64,000 bases of DNA, taken from Plazaster borealis. Its lineage: Eukaryota > Echinodermata > Asteroidea > Forcipulatida > Labidiasteridae. The stretch covers positions 4,961,501 to 5,025,500 of the forward strand of contig CM037473.1 of the NCBI GenBank assembly GCA_021014325.1, given 5' to 3'. Both the position numbers and the translations under genes were made by a program. The notes below the pieces were generated by a model. That model was not told the DNA's origin. It did no database searches and saw only the letters and a program-made list of their open reading frames with translations. Below, in pieces: positions 19,501 to 28,200 of the stretch (position 1 is the first letter of the stretch; every line of letters begins with the position of its first letter).

Positions 19501-22500
19501 TCACTTTTTATCCCAAAAAATTTGAAACTGAGAAGCGTTACTGCATGCAGCAACGCTTCTCAGATAGTGTATTCCAATGGGGGACTTTTGGGATGCTAGG
19601 TGGCAGCAGACTTTCCAGGTAAATCCATTGTTCTTGGTAATGTGCGCATGCTCAGAACTACGCAAACAATTGACATTTACCTGGTAAGTCTGCTGCCACC
19701 TAGCGTTCCAAAGTCTCCCATTGCAGATTATTCTTCCTGCATGGACAAACCGCTCCAGTTTTTTGGCAATCATCTCAAAAACGCTACCACCTTTTGAAAT
19801 GAAATTTCCACAGGTTAGTTTTATGGTATATATCTACAACTATATAGGATTAAAACAAACAATGGGTTCCAATTACCAAACGTATACGATCCCTTTAAGA
19901 CTTTTATTCTCGGTTCTATCTTGATTTTTCTTCTCACAGTCCGACTTCCCGAAGGATTCCGACCTTGTGGAGTCCTTCCAATGTGCCAAGACACAAACGA
20001 ACAGGTAACAGGAAATAACAGTCCGACATAAGACATTTTCCAACCACTTTCCCCGTTTGTCCGAACAAAAGCCAAAGCGCTCGGTCAAATTGTCCGGACA
20101 AATATTCTGATAGCTTTTAAAATATCACCACAATTTGTGGGATTATAGTGTCAATTTAGGATCCGATTTGTATTAGAATTAAGTACAAGGCAATTTTAGA
20201 CAGGGCATTCACCGATCACCGACTTGACAAATGTTCACAAGTCGATGTAATACTTAATTAGAGGTCTTTTACAGTTATCAACACTTTCACAAGCGTACAA
20301 ACCGTACACCTTTTTCAATACCCCCTCCCTCCGCCCCTAAAAGTGTACAAAGAAATTTTTTGTTCTTTTCCACACTATTCTACATCGAGATACTTGTATG
20401 TGAACTACATGCAAATCCTGTTTATTACGAGCACAGATAAAAGAAATATATAAAGAATGACACATCTTAAACAGACATATAATACCGTAATTTCCTGCGT
20501 ACAAGACACGGCTTATCTGACTTTCAAAAGGTCCAAAAAACAAACAAACAAAAACCACTTCGTCCTATCTAACGGTGCAAAAAAGGGCCATGAAGCTATG
20601 TTTTTATAGTTTGACATTTTTTTCAGAAAATGGAAGCGTACGGCGGGCATTAACCCCCTCCCTCCCACAGGGCTCGAAATTAACACTGGACCGCAGGCCC
20701 AAGGCCAGTGTTTTTAGCATCGGGCCTGTAAACTCAGGACCGGACAAGTCTGGTGGTCTTGTGTGATTGCATAATAGTACCTCACCTCATCTTATTCAAA
20801 AATAATTATGTTCAAATGTTGACTTTGAGTCGGATAAACCTCTCTGTTGAGTATTTATGAAAGTTGTACCCATAAGTACATATAAAAAAGTTTAATCGTG
20901 ACAATGTGTAGATAGTTTTTTTTCTCATTTTGATTCCGGTCCTGTGAATGATTTTCTGGCCCAGCAAAAGTTTTGAACCACAAGCTCTGCAGTCTTGTGG
21001 ATTTTTCCCCAAAATTCGAGCCTTGTCCCAGCGTACGATTTGTACGCTTGTGAAAATGTTGATACTTGTGAACAGCCCCTTACCTGCACACGATAGTGTA
21101 GACCAAAGATCACCAATCATAGAGGTGCCCTTTACCAAGGAAGAACTGCCTTTACCTTACAAGAATGAAGTACATGTATCAAACCTTGAAGCAATGGTCG
21201 TAGAGTACGCCAAGACAAACATTTCATCAACATTTTTTTTCCAGACCATCATATTTGTTTTCCTTTCTCTAAGACCAGGGGCCAATTACATAGAGCTGCT
21301 TAGGCACAAAAAGTAGCTAAGCACAACAAAATTATGCTTACTAGTATGAGGTTACCAGCCAAACACTGTGTCACACGTACTGTCTGTAACTGGTATCCTG
21401 TTCATTTTTGCTAAGCAGAAAATTTTTCAGGAATATTTTCTGCGTGTCGTGGCTGAGCGGTTTAGTGCATCGGACTCAAGTTCTGGTTGCTGAGTCATCA
21501 GGGTGTGGGTTCGAATCCCGGTCATGACACTTGTTTCCTTGAGCAACACACTTAACTATAATTGCTTCTCATCACCCAGGGGTAAATAGGTACCTGTGAG
21601 GGCAGAGATAGTTCTTGTGATTGATTTAGCTCAGTGCGCTACTTACTTGGCAACACAGGCTGTATACTCCCCAGGGAGCTGAGATGGTTTAAGGAATGAA
21701 ATATATAGCCCAGAGACCAGGGGTAATAATGTTTGAAGCGCAATGAACATTCTTTGGAATTGTGCTATATAAGAGTCGATGTTATTATTATTAAGCAGGG
21801 CTATGAAATTCGGCCCGGCACTTCATAAACAATATTCTGTAATACTTTGTTTTCTTTTTTTCTTTGTAGGTACAAAGTGGTCCTCCTTAAGCCTACAGTG
21901 AAGGCTCTGATGTCATCGTCCAAGGTGTCGATACGAACGGATAACAGAGGCTTTCTCTCACTCCAGTACATGATCCGAAATGAAGACGGCCAAATATGCT
22001 TTGTGGAATATTATGTGAGTACATGTACAGCTCCCATAGTTTTTAACAACTCAAAGTTTCAATCTGTCTGTCTCCTTTCTCCTGAAGACAATCAGAGAGC
22101 ATACTGATCAAACTATCAAGTTGTTACAACACCGGGTCTTTATTTAAGCATATTGACCCTTTCAAGGCATGAAAGAACAGGTGCCAAGATCACTTGGTGC
22201 CGAGTTTGTTAATCAAAAATAGGCCGGTGCCGAGTTCGTATGGTGCCAAGATGTCCGGTATAAAAATAAACTAGTATTCAGGCATTGTAGTACTGTTTTA
22301 CACCTTGGGAACTACCCTGTCTAACCACTTTGTATTTAAGATATTTTTCTATCAATTACACAAAATAAAAATGTCGACCTTTTAATACAAAATACTCATG
22401 GCCAAGATTTTATTGAGCTTTTCTAATAAGCAAACAATGTAACTCAGCACTCCCAAGTTTGCTTAAAAGAAACGATTTACCAATGAAAATCCCATGTAGT

Positions 22501-22910
22501 TGACATGTACATGTATATTGTTTCACGCCTAGAATTACACGGAGGCGATTCAGGCCATGGCCTCTTTTGCCCTGGTCTTGGCCTTGGTGCCCTTCTAAAA
22601 GTTTCCCATCAACTCTAAGATTTTCCAATGGAAAGTGCCCTTTGAAAAAAACGAAAATGGCCTTGCCCTCTCAAAGATGAAATTCCAGTCCTGTTATTTG
22701 TATATACATGTACACTGCAAGCTTCTGCTTACTTGTAATTAGTTAAGCTGCTTAGCAAATCCATGTACATGGAATTAGTTAAGCAATACACACATATATG
22801 TACTTGTGATGGCAGCCCTGTATTATGTTGCTGTAATAATTGTCTTTGAACATTTTGTATTTCTCCTACAGTGTGCTCCAGATGAGGAAAGTGAAGAGGA
22901 TAATGAGTGA
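13507..22910 (+). CDS. RAD1: RAD1, 9-1-1 checkpoint clamp subunit, eight exons
   Basis: Exons 13507-13626, 15421-15576, 16191-16282, 16532-16643, 17701-17823, 19940-20004, 21870-22014 and 22872-22910 join in frame (852 nt, 283 aa). Vertebrate RAD1 has about 282. All introns are GT-AG. RAD1 forms the RAD9-RAD1-HUS1 ring, a PCNA-like clamp loaded at damaged DNA that helps activate ATR in the nucleus. Diagnostic segments are VQANAFIQAGIF (exon 2), GYGTPLLLL (end of exon 3), EPEETLDFNFCSSNVINKII (exon 4), ELDMTSEVL and SPDKPYFRLSTFG (exon 5), and KVSIRTDNRGFLSLQYMIRN with GQICFVEYY (exon 7). The protein ends in an acidic tail, PDEESEEDNE, as in other RAD1 proteins. Two ATGs in a row (13507, 13510) make the exact start uncertain by one residue. 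No break or missing exon is visible. Confidence 0.96.
13692..13812. repeat. perfect 60-bp-arm hairpin in RAD1 intron 1
   Basis: Left arm 13692-13751 and right arm 13753-13812 are exact reverse complements around a single A. TTGTCATGTAT at 13679-13689 is repeated at 13813-13823, looking like a target-site duplication (13 bp if the shared AA is counted). No other copy of the arm is seen in this window. Confidence 0.9.
14720..14999. mobile_element. foldback element holding a nested hairpin (RAD1 intron 1)
   Basis: Arms TGATGTTTGCTAATGCGC (from 14733) and the near-complement GCGCATGAGCAAACATCA (to 14988), continued by AGTCTTGGTGCAA and its complement, match at about 33 of 36 positions. A separate hairpin lies inside at 14784-14860. 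Confidence 0.7.
14784..14860. repeat. perfect 37-bp-arm hairpin with 9-bp target-site duplication
   Basis: Arms 14784-14820 and 14824-14860 are exact complements separated by CCG. ACTTTAGCC at 14775-14783 recurs at 14861-14869. A diverged relative is at 38611-38721 (shared GACGATAGCG and CATAGTTCTAG), so this is a small repeat family. Confidence 0.9.
15213..15345 (-). repeat. family Q element (GTGCCCTT type), reverse orientation
   Basis: Read on the minus strand it carries GGTGCCCTTGCCCTTTCAAA and CAATTGCCTCCATTGCCCC. The same family occurs at 9296, 22543, 28756, 40208 and 54047. Confidence 0.6.
15603..15726. repeat. family A element, right-end fragment
   Basis: Only the part from CAGGCATCTGAAAGCACACA to CAGTGCCTTTAA remains. 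It starts about 25 bp past the donor of RAD1 exon 2. Confidence 0.65.
16041..16095. repeat. family C half-element (GGCAGCAGAC type)
   Basis: GAGAACAATGGAATTTACCT and GTCTGCTGCCACCTAG match the right halves of the copies at 19575 and 52165. The left half is missing. Confidence 0.65.
16644..16745. repeat. family G element fragment at the RAD1 exon 4 donor
   Basis: AGCAGTGGTCCGCTGGCCAA followed by ATGCCAGTTAAAACACC is also present at 31287-31330. The match begins about 5 bp after the splice donor GT of RAD1 exon 4, so insertion was very close to the exon edge. Confidence 0.6.
17931..18155. mobile_element. foldback element with GACACAATCGGC ends (RAD1 intron 5)
   Basis: Arms of about 85 bp. The left, from GACACAATCGGCAACCGGAG through GGTATACAATGTAAACAAAC, is mirrored by the right, ending CCAGTCGCCGATTGTGTC. 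The centre has a second stem around AGCCACGC / GCGTGGCT. Confidence 0.8.
18293..18334 (+). repeat. (GTTT)n microsatellite
   Basis: About ten uninterrupted TTTG units in RAD1 intron 5. Confidence 0.9.
18844..19239. repeat. family B palindromic element, copy 2
   Basis: Full-length: TTTAAAGGGATTGTATACGT at the left end, ACGTATACAGACCCTTTAA at the right end, with CAAAAGGTGGTAGTG and TCTCAGATTCAAATTTTGGG inside. Confidence 0.8.
19415..19898. repeat. family B palindromic element, copy 3, with a family C element inside
   Basis: Ends TTTAAAGGGTCCGTATACGC and CGTATACGATCCCTTTAA. The family's GTGTATTCCAATG is cut at about 19575 and resumes with CAGATTATTCTTCCTGCATG at about 19731. Family C DNA lies between. 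The right end is about 40 bp before RAD1 exon 6. Confidence 0.8.
19575..19733. mobile_element. family C palindromic MITE
   Basis: CAATGGGGGACTTTTGGGAT at one end and the near-complement AAAGTCTCCCATTG at the other. Both arms carry CTAGGTGGCAGCAGACTT or its complement around a GTGCGCATGCTCAGAAC centre. Other copies are at 16041 (half) and 52165. Confidence 0.85.
20222..21090. repeat. nested repeats: CACAAGCGTACAAA foldback with an inserted 'CTGGACCGCAGGCC' element
   Basis: Outer ends CAACACTTTCACAAGCGTAC (20280) and GTACGCTTGTGAAAATGTTG (21043) are inverted copies. Inside, from about 20679 to about 21030, lies another element starting GGCTCGAAATTAACACTGGA, related to 25372 and 41262. Confidence 0.6.
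21278..21818. repeat. family P element copy 3, split by a SINE
   Basis: Left portion 21278-21443 ends ATTTTCTGC. The remaining right end TTAAGCAGGGCTATGAAATT is at 21791-21818. The gap is exactly a SINE. Confidence 0.8.
21444..21790 (+). mobile_element. tRNA-derived SINE, best-preserved copy
   Basis: Head GTGTCGTGGCTGAGCGGTTT contains a Pol III A box. GGGTTCGAATCCCGGTC is a good B box. The head resembles a tRNA with a long variable arm (Leu/Ser type). The body has CCCAGGGGTAAATAGGTACC and CAGGGAGCTGAGATGGTTT, and the tail is (TTA)n. It is not a functional tRNA gene: the acceptor stem and anticodon arm do not hold up. Confidence 0.8.
22543..22692 (+). repeat. family Q element, single-unit form of the minisatellite host
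   Basis: Contains CAGGCCATGGCCTCTTTTGC then CCTGGTCTTGG, and ends CCCTCTCAAAGATGAAATTC. It is the same element that flanks the 31-bp minisatellite at 9296-10590, but with only one copy of the repeated unit. Confidence 0.65.
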
Positions 22911-23096
22911 GGACCCATCTTAACTTTGGGGGCGCCATCTTGTGTTCCACCACACCAATCCATGTATCCAGACTGAGGCTGAGAAGTAAATATAGCCTGG
23001 TAGCTTAGACGCATCATTGTTACATCAACCATACCATGGAAAGGAAACCAACAAAGATGAAGTGAGGAATATCTTTACCATAGAGTAATATGTAAA

Positions 23097-23300
23097 GGCC
23101 ATGTCACACGATGCAATTTACAGGCAACCAGCTCCAGGTAATTTCCAATAAGAAAATTCATTCACGTTTCAGTTTTCTCATTTTGTTCTTGGGGATAGTG
23201 AGTTGCAGCTAGAAGAATGCCTCTTGTGCTGCCGAAGTGTTTTTTGTGTACGTAGTGCACTTGGCAACCTCCAAGTTGCCATGTGTGACAAGGCCATAAG
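23097..23300. repeat. palindromic element with GGCCATGTCACAC ends, copy 1
   Basis: Left GGCCATGTCACACGATGCAA, right GCCATGTGTGACAAGGCCAT. The copy at 33672-33893 is in the other orientation (shared CACTTCGGCAGCACAAGAG or its complement). Confidence 0.7.
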
Positions 23301-23852
23301 AACCAACTAGAGGGAATTCAAAATCATGCCACACTGCCCGCCATTTGAGACAATGGTGCTGACCCACCATATTACACTGGTCACTCATCAGTTTACACAG
23401 CAACCATGTTCCAAGTGGACATTCGTATGCAATAGAGATTTGTGCCTATGGCAGGTCACTCATCAGTTTACACAGCAAACATTTCACAAGTGGACATTGG
23501 TATGCAATTGACCCATAGGGATTTGTGCCCATGGCGGGTCAGCGGAGCTCTGTACGTGACATAGCGAGTGCTCCCTCTAGCTCTTAGGATAGAACTCAAT
23601 GATCTGTACTCGGTGTACTACTCCCTAGGCATGATATTTGGTCATTGGAAAAAAGTAGGAATATTTTACATTTACACATGGTGTAGCTCTAATAGACATT
23701 TCAGGCTATTAAATCACAATTTTTCAGATTTGTTCAAGGGCAAACAAATCGAAAAACAGACAAAAGTAGGAAGAATATCATGCCTGCATCTTGTATTGTA
23801 GACTTGATGGCCTGGAGAGATTACTCATGAAATGCTCGAACCCAGTCTCTTG

Positions 23853-23858
23853 AATAAA
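23853..23858 (+). terminator. candidate polyadenylation signal for RAD1 (proximal)
   Basis: AATAAA about 940 bp after the RAD1 stop codon. A second hexamer lies at 25067-25072. Confidence 0.4.
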
Positions 23859-24758
23859 TGTTGTGGTTCAGTAGCATAGTGACGTACAAGATGGCTTGCA
23901 ATCCAAAGGTGTTGGTTCCCACCCGAAGTAGGTGACCACTGATTTTCCGCAATGCCCACAACAGGGTTGTCAATCATCTAGTGCATCATTTAGTTGTAAT
24001 CCAGATGCATTTGTGCAGCTCATTTATCACCATGTATGACAATGTTGGCAATTTCAAAGGGTAGGGTTTCCCTTAACCACTTGAAGTCGAATGATTTCCT
24101 GTCAGCAAAAATTGTCCAAACTGAATAACGGTGGATATTTATAAACAACTCGGAAGAACTTTGGAACGTCCTCTTTTGGTTGGGCTGTTCATCTCAGTTG
24201 CCTATAATTACAACCCCAGACATTCCATTGTGTAGCAAGCACAGACAAACACCTCCTGTGCTATGCATCGTTTCCCCCATACAAAGAGGGACAAAGGGTG
24301 CTGTAATTCATGCTCGAAATCTCCCTTTTTCTGGGGGTTATTGTGTAATCCCCTATTCCAGACCTTTGCCTTTTGTTGTGTATCATTGTATAAATGAGAG
24401 GCAAGATTGGGATTCCAGCATACCATGGCTGATTATTGGCGGTACTTATGGCCAATGTTTGGCCTATTCACGACAAAGAATTCCCTAATTTCTCACAAGA
24501 GAACAAAAAATCTCGATGCATTTTATGAGAATGCCTGTTGTCTTTAATTTGAATAGTCAAGGTTTCATTGTGACAATGATATTCTCAACAACAAAAGTTA
24601 TTTCGGATGTTCTGAAAAAAATAATACTGTGCAGAGGTACAGTAAAGATTTTTTAATATTGTCGGGAAATGGTTAAAGATATGCTTTCACTCGTCAGCAT
24701 TGATTTGTAAGAATATTGCAACCAAATCTCTCAGGGTTTTTTCCAACCAAATTACTTT

Positions 24759-24764
24759 TTTATT
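24759..24764 (-). terminator. candidate polyadenylation signal for SGF29
   Basis: AATAAA on the minus strand (TTTATT on plus), about 470 bp past the SGF29 stop codon. Confidence 0.4.
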
Positions 24765-25066
24765 CTTTCAACGAACACACTAGTTACTAGTACATGTAGT
24801 ATTAAATGTACCTAGCTGGAGCAGTAAGCCACCAAATTATCAAAGTGTGAACCCACATCATATAAAACTTGTACATCAATGGAAAGCACCCTTGATGCAA
24901 GAAAATCTCTGTTCATAGTAATCACTTTTGCATACGGCGAGTGGACGACCGCCAAGGACGAAATCTGAAGGTGTAGTGGTCACTGGGCAGCTCTTGTTTC
25001 CTTGTCTTGTCATTACACAATGACTGTAGATGTCACAATCTATGCAAGCAGTTTGAGTTCTGGTGC

Positions 25067-25072
25067 AATAAA
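25067..25072 (+). terminator. candidate distal polyadenylation signal for RAD1
   Basis: AATAAA on plus, 158 bp from the SGF29 stop codon. If used, the RAD1 transcript would overlap the SGF29 3' UTR. Confidence 0.3.
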
Positions 25073-25229
25073 GTACATTTGATAACTGTGGTCATGAATA
25101 CAGTACAAATGAATAATCCACTTTGAAGCCGTTTCATATTTAAGTGTCCAGTTACACCAGTCCCTTTAACGAAGACACAAATCGTTTTCGGGTAAGCAAG
25201 GAATCTCCTTCACAGCAGAGGGAATGATT

Positions 25230-28200
25230 TCATCTACGTCTTGGTTCTTTCACCTGAACGACGTAACGTTGGGCAACCTTCAAGGCCGGTGAGTAGCCAT
25301 CAGCGTATGAGTTGTCCTCAAATAGCACACAGTAGTCATCCATAGGCTAAGAAGTGTAAGAAGAAAACAGAGCTCAACATATACACTGGACCACCGGCCT
25401 GAGGCCATTGCATTGGGCCAGTAAACTTATCAATGGACAAGTCTGACTGTCTTGTGTTTTTAAATTGAATAATAATGCCTCACTGCGTACTGTCTTTAAT
25501 TACAACAACAAAATTGTTCCAATGTTGACTTTAGTCTGATAAATATCTTTCAATTCTGTTGAAATTGAAGTTTACTCTCCCATAAGGCAAATGAGATCAA
25601 ATTAACCTTCTCTTATTGCTGGTTCAAACAAAACAGTTTATTGTATTAAACTATGTAGTTTTTCTTTCTCATTTTGTCTGTGGCCTCGTAAAAAACAAAA
25701 TTCAGGGGCCGATTCTGAAGTTAGGACCAGTAACTGGTCCTAACTTAAGACTAGTCCTATCTCTTGGCATTGCCTAGGACTAGTCCTAAGTTAGGAAGAG
25801 TTTTGTGAAATCGACCCCTGGTCCAGTTAAAATTTTGAGCTACAAGCTTGTGGGAAAAAAATAATAAATTAATTCAAGCCTTGAAAAAAATTGTACTAAC
25901 AAGTATTTTGATTGGTATTTCAAATTGTTGATATGGAGGTGAAATTTTGTATAACATTCAATAATTTTTTATTGTTTAAGTTAATAGATTGTTATAAACT
26001 TGATCTTGCTGTTCTGACTTGGTTTGTGTTTACAGTTTGAAACCTTGGCAGGAATGCAACAAAAACCTCAACTGTTGGAAAAGTGTTTTTTTTTTGTGTG
26101 TGTAAATATTTATGTATTTTACTTGACAAATAAAACATTTTAGTTTTACGATGAAATATTTGTTTTCTTAATCTTTAATGATGTAATGGGCCCCCTGCAA
26201 GAGGTCACAAGATCAATGGCGCCCTCACTCAGGTCAAAGGAAGACCTATCATTGGCCGAGAGTTGGCGTGGAACGTACACATTAGACGTTTCTATTGTTT
26301 AACATCAGCCTATTCAACAGCTTTGGTTGTTGAGTTTACCATGAAGAATTTTGACAAACATGATACACTACTTTAATAATAAATAATATACGCAGTTCTT
26401 ATATAGCGCTTTATACTCCCGAAGGGTGTCTCAAAGCGCTCAGTATTTTTCCTGCAAGGTAAATGGAGTTGTGTGTTGAAGTATGAGACTAATTCCTTTG
26501 CATAGCACCATGTAATGGTTTACAAGGTGCTGTGGCACAATATGCAGCCAATCAAACCAGGAACACCAGGGCGAACCCCTTCTCTTTTCGATAAGTGCAC
26601 TGGGTTCTTTTACATGCATTACAAAACACACGGGACCTACGGCTTTACGTCCCATCCGAAGGACGAAGCATGTGGTTAAGTGTCTCGCTTAAGGACACAA
26701 GTGTCACGACTGAGATTCAAACCCACACTCTGCTGATCAGAAACACCAGAGCTTTAGCCAAAATGCCAATGGAAGTAAAGGTAAACCAAACTTAATGTTA
26801 AAGGTAGTAAGGTATTATACAGGATTGTTTAATTTTAATCTGAAAGCTTACTGTTTATCAAGTTCATACTAGCAAAAAAAAACTATTTTGTCAGCTCTAT
26901 AAAACCTTTAAACCAGATGAAATCCACTCACCCCTTCTGGAGGACCATCAATTAAGGCTCGGTAGAAACAGGTGGTCTGAGGATACAGTGCCATCACTAA
27001 CTGTAATCAGAAAAAACACAAAGTCAAGGTTTTGTTGATGTCTCTGCACATAATTGGTCAAGTAAAATGGCATGCTAACTACCCTCAATGGGAGAACTAG
27101 ACTCCTTTGGAGCAGTAGACCTTAGTGCTGATATGACGTCACAGTTTGTTAACCACTTTGCACATGAATGGGAAACCATTGTCTCTCTGCACAACTGTCG
27201 GAATCACATTAATAATGATAATAATCATATAGTCTTTAATATACTGGGATGAGATTCTTCCGCCTTTTGGCGGAATTCCGACTTTCCGACTTTGAAAAAC
27301 CGTCTTTTTTTTCCATTTCAGACTTTTTAAAAACTCCAACTTTGGCAAATTGACTAGTTTTTCCGCAATTTCTTTTGACAATTTCCGCCCGGAACTCAGA
27401 GCTGAAAAATAGACTGCCGCCCACTGGGGCGATTTCACGGAATAGTTTTTACCCAGTTGTCAATGATTACGAAAAAGAAAAAAAATTCTACACAGACGAT
27501 GCCGACAGTTGGAGATCCTTCTCTTTATTTAATGTTGTACCAGGCCTCACCTGGGACTTGGGGAGAATGATTGACACTCCTATTGAGACCAAATTACTCT
27601 TATCTTAATCCTCTACAACTGGTTAGTTTTTAATATTCTTGCTTCACTCAAAAGACAAGCCGCCTGTGCGGTGTCTCTGTGGTTAATCCTCTACAGTTTG
27701 TAATACAGATTGTTTTAGTTTGTAATACTGTTGCTTCACTCAAAAGACTAGCGGTGTGCATGCGGTGTCTCTCTGGGTTTTTGACCTAGTTTTGTGACTC
27801 ACAGGAATGGATGTTGTGTTCTTTTTAATCTGGAAAGTATGTGACATCTGGTGGCTTACAGTTTACAGTTTGTTTATGAATAAAATTTGATTTATCAATA
27901 TTTTATTCATGCAAATTGTTTCATTGGGTTAACCACCCATAGGGGAACCTCTAGCCAATTTTCCAATTTACATTTTTTTTAATGTGTAAATTTTTTTAGG
28001 GTTGCTAATGCATTACAGTGATTTATTTTGATTTACAACTAATTATTTATTGATGGCCTTTGTGCCTTTTTTACAAACTTTAAGCTTTACGTGTGTTCAC
28101 CTCCCGTGATGAACAAATTTCTGTCTTTTTCATTTTTTCAGAATCTCATCCCTGTATATAGTGCACGTATCTACCAATAAGGTACTCAAGGCGCTTGAAC

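Larger units (their letters stand above)
22911..25229. other. convergent 3' region between RAD1 and SGF29
   Basis: About 2.3 kb that should contain both 3' UTRs. Besides the element at 23097 it holds a tandem duplication of roughly 75 bp at 23370-23530 (GGTCACTCATCAGTTTACAC twice). No coding exon is seen. Confidence 0.5.

Noticed and set aside
21444..21530. Functional tRNA gene
   Set aside because: Good A and B boxes, but the stems do not pair properly and the same head is joined to a common SINE body at many sites.
24180..24488. Possible 102-residue protein after RAD1
   Set aside because: It lies in the expected 3' UTR, has no recognisable motif and no splice context, and an equally open frame exists on the other strand.
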